64,000 nucleotides of DNA from Paulinella micropora (Eukaryota > Cercozoa > Imbricatea > Euglyphida > Paulinellidae), in contig WBZZ01002657.1 in NCBI GenBank assembly GCA_019918135.1, forward strand, positions 83,501 through 147,500, given 5' to 3'. A program made the translations under genes and the position numbers. Of the stretch, positions 32,231-43,434 are shown piece after piece (position 1 is the stretch's first letter; every line of letters begins with the position of its first letter). Under the pieces are notes generated by a model. It worked only from the letters and a program-made list of their open reading frames with translations. It was not told the DNA's origin and searched no databases.

Positions 32231-32707
32231 TTAGAGATATTTTTTTACCGCATCTTTATTATTAAAATAAGGTTGTTGAATTAAATATTCAAGGTATGGT
32301 TTATCAATCTTAGCAACATCTTCAATTTTCATTTTTTTATACTTACCATATTGTAGAAAAATATCGATTTCATTTTGTGCTATCTCTTCGCCTACATTAG
32401 CCTTTATTTCGGTAATTCCAGTCTCTTTTAAATCAGTCTCCTTAAAAGGTATTGTTGTTTTGGAGGTAGTCCAAAACAACGATTTGCTCGGCTCTTCGTC
32501 CAACACGTTTTCTAAAGGTATAACTACTTTCAAATTGTCATCATAATGTTGATTTTGTTTGAAATCAACATTTGGTTTATATTGCTCATAGAAAGATACA
32601 ATGTCAGGCTTAGTCCATTTAATTGTCGGCTTTTTTATTTCGCCGTCAAGGCTCCATTTTTCAATTTCATTAAGGTAGTCCTGTTTGGTGCTTAGGTCGG
32701 TCATCAT
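32231..32707 (-). CDS. GKYK-motif protein (DUF3820/ExoX-C-like)
   Basis: 158 residues, starting MMTDLSTKQDYLNEIEKW. The C-terminal 50 residues contain FLQYGKYKKMKIEDVAKIDK followed by PYLEYLIQQPYF. This matches the small GKYKG...DPxYLxW domain seen at the end of exonuclease X and in stand-alone phage and virus proteins. The N-terminal 100 residues are unknown. A paralogue lies directly upstream (32729-33015). Convergent with the minor structural gene, with 32 bases between. A role in DNA metabolism is inference. Confidence 0.6.
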   Translation of the reverse strand: MMTDLSTKQDYLNEIEKWSLDGEIKKPTIKWTKPDIVSFYEQYKPNVDFKQNQHYDDNLKVVIPLENVLDEEPSKSLFWTTSKTTIPFKETDLKETGITEIKANVGEEIAQNEIDIFLQYGKYKKMKIEDVAKIDKPYLEYLIQQPYFNNKDAVKKYL

Positions 32708-32728
32708 ATACTATTAATATTATTTTTA

Positions 32729-33015
32729 TTAAATATATTTTTTTACTTCACTTTTAATGTCAGTAAATTTCTCAAACCACGGCTGTTTCATAACCCATTC
32801 AAGGTATGGCTTATCAATAACCGCTACATCTTGAATTTTCTTACCTTTATACTTACCGAATGGAAAAATATCCCTTGGCTTACCTGCCCGTGCATTTTCA
32901 ATCATTTGGATTTCGTCAGTAATTATCTTTTTAACATCGGTAAGAGAAAATGTTTCTTTTTTTTTTCAATAGAGAGTTTCTCAAACTTCTCACATAGTCT
33001 GGTGAGGGTGGTCAT
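32729..33015 (-). pseudogene. Second GKYK-motif protein, frameshifted
   Basis: Starts MTTLTRLCEKFEKLSIEKK at 33015. A slip in a run of A near 32960 breaks the frame; after it the frame gives the PFGKYKGKKIQDVAVIDKPY motif and WVMKQPWF. The domain is clearly the same as in the next gene, so the two are tandem duplicates. It lies between that gene and cloverleaf module 4. Confidence 0.6.
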
Positions 33016-33068
33016 TGGTCTATATAGACTGGTAAAAAAAATTATAGAAAAAAATTGATTAATTAATT

Positions 33069-33196
33069 GATATTTTAGAATTGCGCTTTCGTTTCACTCT
33101 CGCTTATTCTAAAACATCGTTTTTGCTTTAATGGTTTCGATGTTTGACAATAAACGAGAATGAGCAAAGCGAATGAGAGTGAAATTGTCAAATATC
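33069..33196. repeat. Cloverleaf palindromic module 4
   Basis: Outer stem GATATTT with AAATATC. Arms: TTAGAATTGCG with CGCTTATTCTAA, AACATCG with CGATGTT, and TTTGACAAT with ATTGTCAAA. It ends six bases before the stop codon of the polymerase gene. No equivalent exists beside the polymerase gene of element A. Confidence 0.8.
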
Positions 33197-33201
33197 TATC
33201 A

Positions 33202-36200
33202 TTAAAATCCGTAAGGTAGTGTAGAGATATGGTTCTCTTTAATTGGCTGTATTACTCTTTTTGTGTAAGTAAATGAGAATATCTTTTTCAAATGTTCGGA
33301 GGTAATCGTTTTGTCTTTTTTTGTTCCTCGTAATTTTGCTGTGGTTGTGTATTGCTACATTTCCATTCTCAGCCACATTCTTTGCTATGTGCTTTTCTCC
33401 TTCTGTATCCAATAATGCTTCTAATTCCTCATATGCTTTCTTTGATAGTTCTTCGTCCTTTATTCCCAGACCATTACTTATCACACTAAACATATTTACC
33501 AAGTTCAGTTTCCTGCAAGTGTCGTAGTTCATAGAAAAGCCTTTCAGTTTCATTTTTGTTGTGCCGTCGTTTAGTATGTAGCCGTAGGACTTCGGCCCCG
33601 CGCCCACAAATGTAGTTATCTTTCTGCTTACTTTTGTTTTTTTGTCTATTAGTTCGTCTGTCCATTGTCCTAATAAGTCGCCTGTCGGTATTGTTGTCTG
33701 TCCTTGTTTTTCATCAACTGAATATAATATTATTATGCTGTCTGTGTCGTGATATAATACCCTGTTTCCCGATCTATCCATCATATCATACAATCTCATT
33801 TGTGCGTGTTGTAAGGGTCTGACACTTTTTCGGGGTGTAGATTGTAGGATAGTTCAAGGCATTCTTTATTTATCATATTGATTGAGATTTCGTTTATGTC
33901 TTTGTCATTTAGTATTTTGTATAATTCTGCCTCACTCCTGACGATTGTCGTCTGTGTCTTGTTGCTTTGTTTTCCAAACTTTCCCCACAGAGAATTCAGA
34001 CATAGTTTTGCGACTGCCCTCCTTCCTTCATTCTTTTCTATTTTGCTTTTGTCCAACTTAATACCCATCTTTTCCTCATGGTCCTTTATGTAATTGTCTT
34101 TTTGTTCCTCCGTTTCCACATTTGACGGGTAGCCACTTGCCTCTTGCTTTACTTGTAGAAAGGTTTTTATGTAGTCTTTGAATAGTGTTGTTGTCTGTTG
34201 TTCCCAGTGCCACACCTCATAAACTTTAATGATATTGTAACCTTTTTCCATTGCTTTATAAATGAGTGGTGTTGCCCAAGTTCCTGTGAGTGCCCTATCT
34301 GTGTCGTTGTGCTCGCATTTGTCTTGTAGGTTTTCCTTTCCACATTTATTACATAAATAATACATCATCTTTCCTCTATCTTGACAGGGTAGGACAGGGT
34401 GAATTAGTCCCCTAGGCGGTAGCATTTTTACTTTGGCTAATCCAAATGCTGTCTTTTGATTTAACATTTGTAATGCATGTGTGTTTTTGATTACCTTATG
34501 ATGTCCGAGAGGGTAGGGGTCATAAAACATAACAGATGGATAGAGGGAGCATATGTCTATGTATTTGGCGTATTGTTGTTCATTCATTGCCCTCCAATAT
34601 AAAGATAGAGCATTTGTCCTTCCCCCAAACATCGCGTGTCGTGGGTTGATTGTCTCTTGCTCCATTAATGTCTCTTCTATGTTCCTTTTGAATTCCTGCC
34701 TTACTCTTATTCTGTTCCACTTACAACCCCATATTGTTATTAAATTATTTACTTCATCGTGTTGCTTTATTAAAGTTTCCCGTCGTTTTGTTTCCTTGTA
34801 TAATTGTCCAAATGTCTTATTAACGGATTGCTCTTTATTCATTTGATTGCCGTCATAACACTCAGGACACCCGTGCCAGTAGCACCCATGAAACTCATAT
34901 GCAGTTTTTGTCTTCGGGTCATATCCGTCTAAGTATGCCTTACCTGCACCTTTTAAATGTATCATTTTTTCTTTTCCATTTAATCCGTGCTGTATGGTTG
35001 TATTGTCTTTCTTCTCTCTGTATGATAGCCACTCCACGCACATACGGCTCGTTTTTGCTTTGTCTGTTCTGTGTGTTGGTATGACTGCTATGCTATCTGT
35101 CGGCATATAGATTGCTTTATATAATGCCATACAGGTAGATGCAATAGTTGTGTATTGGAAGCGGTCTATGCCAAATTCTAGAAAACTCTCTCTAAATTTC
35201 ATACACCCCCTTCTCAATATATCCACATCACTATGACAATATGCTTCCATTTCTTTTTTGAAATCAAACACTTTGTCTTTTTGTTCTTCATACCATTTCA
35301 GAAATTCTTGTCGTTTATGATTTGAAAATTTGCTGTAGCCGTAATAGTCCTTGTCTGGTATTGCCCCTACATAATTTTGATTTGCCTCAGTATTGAAGAA
35401 GTGAGGGAAAAATCCTTTCTTTAATTCATCTAAACCAAAAGTCTCAGGGAAATCAGACAGGGGCATAGTTAGGAAAGATAGACTATCAATAAACCTAATC
35501 TTGCCCTACAGCCATCATCATAATCTTACCCCCTTGATATATGACAAATGGTGAAATGCCTTTTTCTATTAACCATTTAAGCACGAATTGACAATCATAA
35601 CCCCTCGCATTATGTGCTATGAATGTGAAGTCCTTGTGTTGATTGCCAAATGCCCAATTACAAAACTCTTCTATGCTTTTGTGTATGATGGGTGTGCTGT
35701 CGGAGGGGGTTCCACCCCCTACCATACCCCCGCTTTCTTGGTTTTGGGTTTGGAAAGGGGCATCGCCCCTTCCAGTGAAATACTGACTCTCTGAATGGTT
35801 AATGATATGTGTGCCTGTCTCTTGTGTTGCCTCAAAATCAAAGAACACATATTTATCAGAGGGTTTATGTATTTCTTTTTGTTTCATATTACACCTATGC
35901 TCAAAGGGTTGTAGGATTTTACAATTTTTACATTTGTCATAACCACACTTATGTTCGCCTGTGTAAGTCTTAGAGCAGTTAAGACATTTCTTTTTGTTGT
36001 CGCATGTGGTGGCTGTGTGATTGTTGAAGCATTCATCATTCGGAAATTTACGATTACATTTTTCGTATTGTTTCCATTTTGTTATGTTGTTATACCCCTT
36101 ACAGCCATCCGTAAGGCATATATTACATTTCGCCACACAAGAATGATTATGCTCATAACCTTTCATACACTGCTCACAGAAGTTTCGTTTTGGTAGGAAG

Positions 36201-37225
36201 GCCTTCATACTTGTTATGGTGTCGTAATGATTTTTGGTTTTGAGTATGTATATGTGTTTGTATGGTTGTTCCTTTTCATCTTTGAATTCAGTTTTATATA
36301 TTATCTTGTCTGGGTGTTCAACAATTGCTATGTTGTATTTTATATGACTAGCAAACACATCTACCTCAGAAAGACCACATAAATCTTTTATGACACCGGC
36401 CTCCTCGTGTAATGTATTTGCCAGTTCGTCCTGTATCCTGCGCCCCCTCCTTATTTGTTCGTATTTGTTGTGTTTCTCTATCTTGGCTGTTGCCACAACG
36501 ATAGCCCTTGCCAGACATATGTTGTCGTCATTGTTTATTTGAATCACTCCTTTCTTTTTGTAAATGTCCTCCTGTGTTATTGCTTTCAATCTAGCCCCTC
36601 CCTCTGGCATCCTCACTCCCATAAAATTGAAATCAATCAACTCCATAGTTGCTCCTTCTTTGTCCATCCACACTTCGTCATTTGATTGTAAAATTTTTGT
36701 GAGTCTTTCTAATATATCTTCTAAGTTAAAGTCTTTTACTTTTACAAGAGAATTTTTTGATTGAACATTCCACGACTCTGGAATAGCAGATATCCTTACT
36801 TGTATTTTGTCGTTTGGTTTATATAAAGTCTTAAAATCATCTACGATTGTGCCAATCATTTTTATAATATCTTCCAACGAAAACTTTTTTATCTTTTGAG
36901 AAAAGTTTTTATTGATTTTTACATTATACAATGACTGCCCCACTGGTAAATTGTGTTTCATGTCTTGTCGTATTAATTTATATCCATTGAAGTCAATGAC
37001 GTTTGGTTCTTCTCTTTTCCTCTCTTTTATTTCCCTTTGTTTTCTGTCTGGCATTACATACTGCTCAGGGTTTGGTAGTGCCCCTCTTGGTGTTGTTATG
37101 TCATAAAACCTCTTGCCGTTTGGTTTTTTTACATAGAGTTTGTTTTGCCGTATTTGGTATTGTATGCCCTGTTCTGCGAGTTTGTCAAGGTTCCAAGTTT
37201 GTCCCCCGTAGTCTATGCTTGACAT
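33202..37225 (-). pseudogene. polB: Protein-primed DNA polymerase B with OTU-like and zinc-binding N-terminal regions (B)
   Basis: Best start is MSSIDYGGQTWNLDKL at 37225. Three large open pieces (to 35495, 35466-33796, 33799-33239) cover about 1,340 codons, with frame breaks near 35490, 33797 (a deletion of about 35 bases) and near 33250. Residues 230-335 hold NNDDNICLARAI and NHYDTITSM, which look like the Asp-x-x-Cys and His of OTU proteases. Residues 350-450 have many Cys/His pairs. Then come exonuclease (FFDFEAT, AHNARGYDCQ, YCHSDVDIL) and polymerase motifs (IDICSLYPSVM, LCLNSLWGKFG, YHDTDS). Ends near 33202 (STLPYGF). Confidence 0.9.
35702..35773. repeat. In-frame palindromic GC-rich insert in polymerase gene (B)
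   Basis: Compared with element A, this adds 24 codons between the exonuclease I and II motifs. It has two hairpins (GGGGGT-TCC-ACCCCC and GGAAAGGGGC-ATC-GCCCCTTCC) and the block CTACCATACCCCC, which also occurs, reversed, in the protease gene at 45127-45168 and 45503-45545. Confidence 0.65.
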
Positions 37226-37375
37226 GGTTTTTGTTTTTGAAGTAGTCAAAAACAAATTGGTTATATTAGGGTTTTGATTTTTCAAAAATAAAAATAAATA
37301 TATCTATATAGACATATATATTTTATTTATATACTAATATGTATTATATCCTTAACATAAAATTTATATCGTTTT

Positions 37376-37612
37376 TCATAGGGCGATATTTAGTCCTTCA
37401 ACGAGCCTCTGGAGTTGTTTCATCCTTGCGATATCAACCTTCTCCTTTTCCCTTTTCTCCTTTGCTTTCTTCAGTATGACCTCCTTGTTCTTGTTGTAGT
37501 AGTCCTTAGCCCTCTGCTGTGCTTTCTCTTTGTTTTTTATATTATAAATTCTCATCCGTTCTGAGTTCCTTTGCCGTATTTCTTCGTCTGTAAATACTTT
37601 GGTTCTGCCCAT
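37376..37612 (-). CDS. Small basic coiled-coil protein next to the terminal repeat (B)
   Basis: 79 residues from MGRTKVFTDEEIRQRNSERM, chosen because the homologue at 19381 starts at the same place; an upstream ATG adds a Tyr/Ile-rich leader that looks non-coding. The Lys/Arg/Glu-rich helix (AKDYYNKNKEVILKKAKEKR) is conserved. Intact in both elements. It may bind DNA at the nearby terminus; function unknown. Confidence 0.6.
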   Translation of the reverse strand: MGRTKVFTDEEIRQRNSERMRIYNIKNKEKAQQRAKDYYNKNKEVILKKAKEKREKEKVDIARMKQLQRLVEGLNIAL

Positions 37613-37684
37613 CTTATGATATTTATATATATATATAATATAATTTTTCATTTCTTTAAATAATATTTATTCTTTTATTTACAA

Positions 37685-37918
37685 ACTTTCAATACAGAGC
37701 ACATTTTTTTTATAGAAAAAGATAAGGGGGTTCAGGACACCGAGAAAGAATAAGAAAAGTGGGATAAGGAGACTTAGTATTGATAGTTTGTGAAAATAGC
37801 GATTTTTCTAGTTTTGCTAGTTTTGGTTGATTAATAGGAGAGCGAAATATGGCGAAATGGGCTAAATTTATGTATGTAAATATAAAGATAACTGTCCTAT
37901 AGTGGTACCCTTAGTAGT
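37685..37918. repeat. Terminal inverted repeat of element B, polymerase end
   Basis: About 234 bases, read outward from CTTTCAATACAGAGCA to CCCTTAGTAGT, nearly identical to 63533-63765 read outward from the integrase end. The outermost 35 bases also match the end of element A (19699-19733) and, in inverted form and diverged, the start of element C (37953). Confidence 0.85.
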
Positions 37919-37952
37919 CCTACCTACCTACCTACCTACCTACCTACCTACC
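37919..37952. repeat. CCTA microsatellite between elements B and C
   Basis: Eight units of CCTA plus CC, directly between the terminal repeat end of B and the terminal repeat start of C. Confidence 0.95.
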
Positions 37953-38136
37953 AGTAGTATAGGGTGCCACTTCAGGACAGATCTTTCAGCGCAGTTTCTC
38001 TACAGAAACCATACTAAGAGCCGTTATTCATTATTTCGTCTTCCTATTTATAACAAATACAGACAGACAAAAGAAAGAAAAACTGCTACTTTTAAATAAT
38101 TATTATTTAAATAAATAAAATAAAGACACATATAGG

Positions 38137-38641
38137 ATGATGAACGAAGACACTCAGAGATTTAGAATGTCCAGAGGTTGTGTTATGGTAAAGAATAACG
38201 AAAAGAGACCAATGGTAAAAGTTCAATGGAGAGAAGGAAAAGTTATATGTAAGAGTTTCTGTATCGGAAAGAAAAAAATCAAAAGAGCAAGCATTGGAAG
38301 AAGCAAAGAAGTATCACGAGGAAAATATAATACCTAAATATGAGGAATGGAAAAATAACTACGATAAAGAAACAAGAATAATCAAAAAAGAAAAGAAGAA
38401 AATTTGGAAGCATAAAGATTTTAAGTGTGGATGTGGTGCTGAAATACATAATGGAAACAAAACGCGACATATGAAGTCTCAGAAACATATTTCAGCAAAA
38501 AAAGGAAAACCTCCAGTTCCTCCGAGGCCCAGCAAAGAGTATATTGATAGAATAAAGAAGGATGACGATGATAGATGTAATATGTGTGGATACATGGAAC
38601 ATAACTGCCACTGCGGTTGCGAGTATGGTAAGTATCAGTAA
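38137..38641 (+). pseudogene. Zinc-finger protein next to terminal repeat (C), one frameshift
   Basis: Two overlapping frames (38137-38337 and 38294-38641) join with a one-base slip in an A run near 38277. The N-terminal part (VMVKNNEKRPMVKVQWREGK, then a helix ending in an ALEEAKKYHEE-type segment) has a weak AP2-like look. The C-terminal part has KCGCGAEIHNGNKTRHMKSQ with a following KH, a C-x-C...H...H finger common in virophages and related viruses, then CNMCGYMEHNCHCGC. A homologue lies at the integrase end of element B (63183-63480). It may bind the terminal repeats. The gap 38642-38802 has no gene. Confidence 0.55.
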
Positions 38642-38802
38642 TCAAAAAGTTTCTCTGCGGAAACCACTGAATTTCCATTTAAAGACAAGGAGGGTCCTTA
38701 TATATAGGAGCACACACGAGGCCACGAGGGGACGACCGATTGAGGCAGACAAATATTTTAATTTTATAAAATTATATTTTCCTTGATAGACTATTATCAA
38801 AC

Positions 38803-39840
38803 ATGGAGACACACACGTATAACGGCAAGGTCTACAGGTTGGATAGATTAAGGGAATATAAGATAAATTACGAAATCAAGTCTGTCAGGGGTCGGGATGT
38901 GCTATATATCAAACCGAAGGTAAGGGGGTATAAAATTGATACACAGACAGCCCAAAACTACTTGAACCAAGTAAGACGTGCGGTGTATTTCGAACACCAT
39001 GCTATACCAATAGCATCACCTTTACCTACGATTGAAGAGAAAAAAGAGATGAAAGAAAATTACAGAGACTTGTTGCGGTATGGTAATTATGATATCATGA
39101 GGGACGACAGCAAGGAACACGAACTAGGAATAAATGAAAGCAGATATGCGGTAAGGATTAACGGCAACTTCTGATCATTTACGATGCGCGATGTAATAAG
39201 ATTTATTGAGATAGTGTTGAACGACTTTGTAAGACGACAATCGCCCGCAGATAAGGTTAGCCTAGGTATTGAGTTTGTAGATTACTATGGAAAATTATCA
39301 ACAGGCTTACACAAAGTTAATCAAATCTCGGTTGAAAAAGTTTTAGAAAGATTGTCAGTAATATTTCAAAGCAACGAAAGTCTTTACATGGATGAGAACG
39401 GAATAAACTTTGATAAATTAAAATTTGTGTTGAAATCTGTTAAAATGCCGACGGGCGGGACAAGGCTACAGGTTTTGAACACATTGGATATATACAGAAA
39501 GAAAGGAGTAATCAGTATTACCAACAGCGATAACTTATGCTTAGCACGAGCAATCGTTGTAGTTAAAGCAAAAATTGAAAAACACCAAAAATTCTCGCAA
39601 ATTATGCGAGGACGAAAGATACAGCAGGAATGGCCGAGGCTTTACACGATGAAGCGAAAGTCATTAAGGATGTGTGCGGGATACCAGAAATTAATACATT
39701 CGCTAATCACATTAAATACAATCTGGTTGTTGTTGAATTCCCTGACAAAATCGTTTATAAAACAGATCTACTTGATGCGAACGGCGGACGGCTTACTAAC
39801 CTTTACATTCTAAAGACTGAAGGACATTACGATGCCATAA
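38803..39840 (+). pseudogene. polB: Polymerase B N-terminal part (C), diverged, frameshifted and truncated
   Basis: Starts METHTYNGKVYRLDRLREYK. Frames 38803-39174, 39184-39813 and 39630-39845 follow the N-terminal 330 residues of the polymerases of A and B. The motif NSDNLCLARAIVVVKAKIEK and the final LKTEGHYDAI correspond to the OTU-like Cys and His segments. The retroelement at 39841 cuts the gene just after that His. Overall similarity to A and B is clearly lower than that of A to B, so C is another lineage. Confidence 0.75.
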
Positions 39841-40881
39841 TGTAGGCATCACCCCCCTGATAGCCGGTAAAAAGTACAGTTTTTCGGGTGTCAGGTGCAC
39901 CTAGTTTTTTCCCAGTATTTCAATATCGTTTGGCCGGTTTTGACCTAATGCCATTTTAACCGTGGTCTGTGGCCGCTTTCTTTTTCGGCTTCACTGAGCT
40001 AATATAACGAGACATCATTCTCCTTTGGGGGATTTGTGTCTGGTTGTATTACCGACTTTTTATCGAGCTATCTTCAGGGAATGTAACATTGGAGTCACCA
40101 GCACAAGGCTGATTTCTTTTCTGGCTTGTTTTTGGAACAGCAGAAAGAAAAATTGGACAGACCTATCTCTTCTGAGTAGGTGTTCCAAAAAACAAATACT
40201 CCAGCACATCCCCACACAGCTCCTTCTGCAAAACCAGACGTCTAGGCGTTTGTGAGTAGGTGTCTCAGTACCCTCTACACAGCCTGTATCTGTGTCCTCA
40301 TAAGGACGCCAGACACCAGACCTCATAGCTGTTCTTGTGTTCTCTCTTGAGACAGAGACAGAGTAGGTCAACAGACGTGCAAACAAACACTCACAGTTAC
40401 AAACAAACTTGAAGGACACGAGCATAGTACTCCTCCTTTCAAGTCTGTGCACTTAGTTGCCTCTCAAAACACATACATCAGAGTATTTTTGCAAATCTCT
40501 GACTGTTTTTCGACAATAGGTCTGAACAAGTGTCAGACGACAGGTCGACTTCTCAAGGAGTGCTTCTCGAGCCTCTTTGACATTATCTGTACGTAGGTCC
40601 TCGTACCTCATAACAGATACAACAACAAAAAGAAGAAAAGAAAAGAGGAGTGGAGAAGGAGATCAAGTTTTCAGAGAAAGTCGTATAGACTACTTCTTTC
40701 TCACAAACAAAAACACATAAGACATAGAGGTGAGACTCTCTCTCTCTCTACACTGTCTTTTCATCTTTCCTCTCTATTCGTTCCTCAGAGACGAACAGAG
40801 TAATTACGGAGTAGAAACAGATCTATCTCCTTTGTATTCCTTCAGAGACCATGTCTTCTAGGTCTGAAGAAGCATATTGGA

Positions 40882-43359
40882 ATGAAGAAAGGAGGAGAGA
40901 ATGAGAGAACCCCAATAGACCAGGAGGATAACGTTGGCCCTCTTGGGGACGGGGGAGATCTGGCAGTGCCTTCCTATGAAACAGGAGGACCAGAGGACCG
41001 ACTGCTCGCCCCTGGGCGGATGGGAGAGTCGGAAGTCGAGAAGGAGAGGAGCGAGGAGGAAGCGAGGTTTGTGGCCGAATATGGCAATCTAAGTGAGAAG
41101 GAGTTTGAGGATAAAATAGGGAAGGATGAGGCCTATAAATGGCTATTCATTCCCCCAGAAATACGATGGGGAGATCCCTTGAAAAAGGAGGATATCTGTT
41201 ACCCCCTCCCAAAACAAGCCCTGTCTCTTGCAAAATTCCTCAGAGACGACAGTGCACAGTTACAGGTGCAACATGTCTCATTTGGGGACAATATGTCTTT
41301 ACTGGATCTTCTCGACCTCACATGGAAAGTGTTCGAGTGTGCTATACTCTATGAGTACCAGTCTAACAAGACTGTCCTGCCATGGAATTCAAGAGCACTG
41401 GCTAGGTTGCTCGATCCTGGTCAGGATATCGAATCAATCAAAAGAGGGGAAGGGGAGTTTAAGTCCAGGAACGTCCGAGGACAGATTAATGTCATGGATA
41501 TACCCCTGAGACTTATGGAGATCAAGTTGGTGGACTTGAATAAACTCCAACAAACCCCGATTTATGGCAGGGACCTTCACCCGGCCCTGAAAGAAATAGA
41601 AGGCGAAGCTGGAGGGGTGACGAAGATTAAGAAGTTGCATGCGGCCTTGCAGAAGGACGACGCATGGAAGAGGTGAGCTTTCACCAAGGATCATACGATC
41701 TTGGAGGGAACGGCCGCACCCGCCCTCACCAATAAAGCGGGAGAGAAGGAGTTGGCGGAGAAGGCTCTGTTCCTTCGGAAGGCTGCCGAGCTCATGTCTT
41801 TTTTTCATCATGCTCAAGACCTGCATATCAGGGAAAGAGCAGAGGAGAAAGAAAAGAAGGAGTTGGAGGCAAAGATTGCATTGGCTAAGGCGACGGCTAC
41901 GAGACAGGCACCTTCCTCTGGGCCTTTTATGTCTCCCCCTGGGTACGTCCCGTCAGCCCATACAGCCCCTCCTGCCCCTACGATTAGCTCAGCGCCTACC
42001 ACTGTCATTGTCAACAATAATGACAAGAAGGACAGACAGGCTATCATTAACGCCTTCCAAAAATATACCAAGTCCGATGCCACTGCTCTGACGCTGTTCG
42101 CAGAGACAGCGAGTCAGAAGGACACGGATGCGAACCTTCGAGACAAGCTCCGAAGAATTGATGCTTGTATGAAGCAGCATCCAACGGACGAAACACAGGA
42201 GTATGAGGCGTTGTCCACCTTGTTGGACCCATCAATTCTCACACAAGGATTTGATGTTGTGGAATACAAGGCGTTGCGAGCGGTAGAGGTGTCGGCTAGG
42301 AGAGCAGCCTCAGCCCTGCAGTGCACGGTGCCAGTTGCCGTCCTCTTGCAATACTTTAAAACTCATGGATATCAGCATCTGTGTACTGGTACTTTGATTG
42401 GGTTTGAGATTTTTCAAGAGGTGAACGAAGGGCTGGGCATTAGCGCGAGGTTGGCAGCGATCCTCACTGAGGTCAGCGCCAAGTACGGGCTCTTTTATAG
42501 CCGGAAGTCTATCATTTTGTACTTCCTGAGTGCTTTGTGTGCACGACAACCGAGCAAGCTCGCAAGGATCATACGGTCCTGTCCGACCTTCGCGGCGGTG
42601 AAGACGGCGGATTTTTTAGAAACGAATATATACGAGAGGGCCGTAGCGGCTGTTCAGCCGAGCGACCTGTATAGGGAGGTGCTCGAAGCGTGTTCCGACT
42701 TGGACACGGCCACCGAGTCATTCTCCAGTGCCGCGACACAAGGGGTTGGAGGTGCTCAAGCAGCACATACAACTCGGTCGGCGGGTCAAAAGAGGGGGAG
42801 AGACGAGCCGACGCCGTGCTACCGCTATTTTTCATATATGGCGTGTAAGAATGAGGCGAAGCATGGAGTAGGCACCTGTCCACACAGTCATGACTCTGAC
42901 GATGACAGGATGCGAAATATCTTCCTGAGAGAACTCAAAGGCTCAAAAAAGGAGCAGGCCTTATACAGAGTTTACAAGAAGGAGTTGGTGGAGAGCAGGT
43001 GGAATGCAAATATGGTCGCGGACGGAGAGTTCCGGGAGGCCATCATTTCCTTCCTTGAGAAGATGAAGAGAAAGGAGGAGAAAGAAGCAGCGGGCCGACA
43101 AGCGGCGCCGACTAGAGGAGGAGAGACGAGAGGAGCGTCACGAGGGTCCCGAGGGACACCAAGAGAATGGGCACCAAGAGGTCGGGGCTATCGGGAAAGG
43201 GGAGGCCGGACCCCAGCGCGCCCTCCCAGAGGACACGGATACTGGAATTATAGCTCCAGTTCCAGCTCCAACTACCCCCAGCAAGCTTATACCGCTGCGG
43301 AGGGGGGACGTCAAGACGAAGACACTGGCTCAGGTGAGCGTGTTGAAGTCCTAGAATGA
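40882..43359 (+). CDS. Gag-like protein with CCCH zinc motif and one internal TGA
   Basis: A single frame of 826 codons interrupted only by TGA at 41674-41676. N-terminal part acidic. A middle part is rich in Ala and Pro (residues 330-380). A helical region follows (AILTEVSAKYGLFYSRKSII and LSALCARQPSKLARIIRS). Near residue 650 comes a Cys/His motif (CYRYFSYMACKNEAKHG then TCPHSHD) like a CCCH finger. The C-terminus is Arg/Gly-rich and Ser-rich, and ends VEVLE. By position and features it is a retroelement capsid/nucleocapsid protein; the family is not certain. Confidence 0.5.
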
Positions 43360-43434
43360 CGGGAGGAAAAGAGGGAGGAGGAGAAGAGAAAGAAGGAGAT
43401 AAAAACTGTTCTTTTTAATCCGACAGTCACAGTT

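Larger units (their letters stand above)
29350..37918. mobile_element. Polinton-like viral element B, polymerase half
   Basis: Contains the capsid gene, minor structural gene, two GKYK-motif genes, polymerase B, the small basic gene and a terminal inverted repeat (37685-37918). The matching second terminal repeat is at 63533-63765, after the integrase half. Both ends abut TAGG/CCTA microsatellite. Together the halves make one element of about 20 kb without the copia insert. The break between them lies between penton and capsid genes. Confidence 0.8.
37953..39840 (+). mobile_element. Polinton-like viral element C, start only
   Basis: It starts AGTAGTATAGGGTGCCACTT and CAGGACAGATCTTT, a diverged inverse of the B terminal repeat. 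It has a zinc-finger gene and then the N-terminal part of a diverged polymerase gene, and is cut at 39841 by the unclassified retroelement. The rest of C is not in the window unless deleted. Confidence 0.7.
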
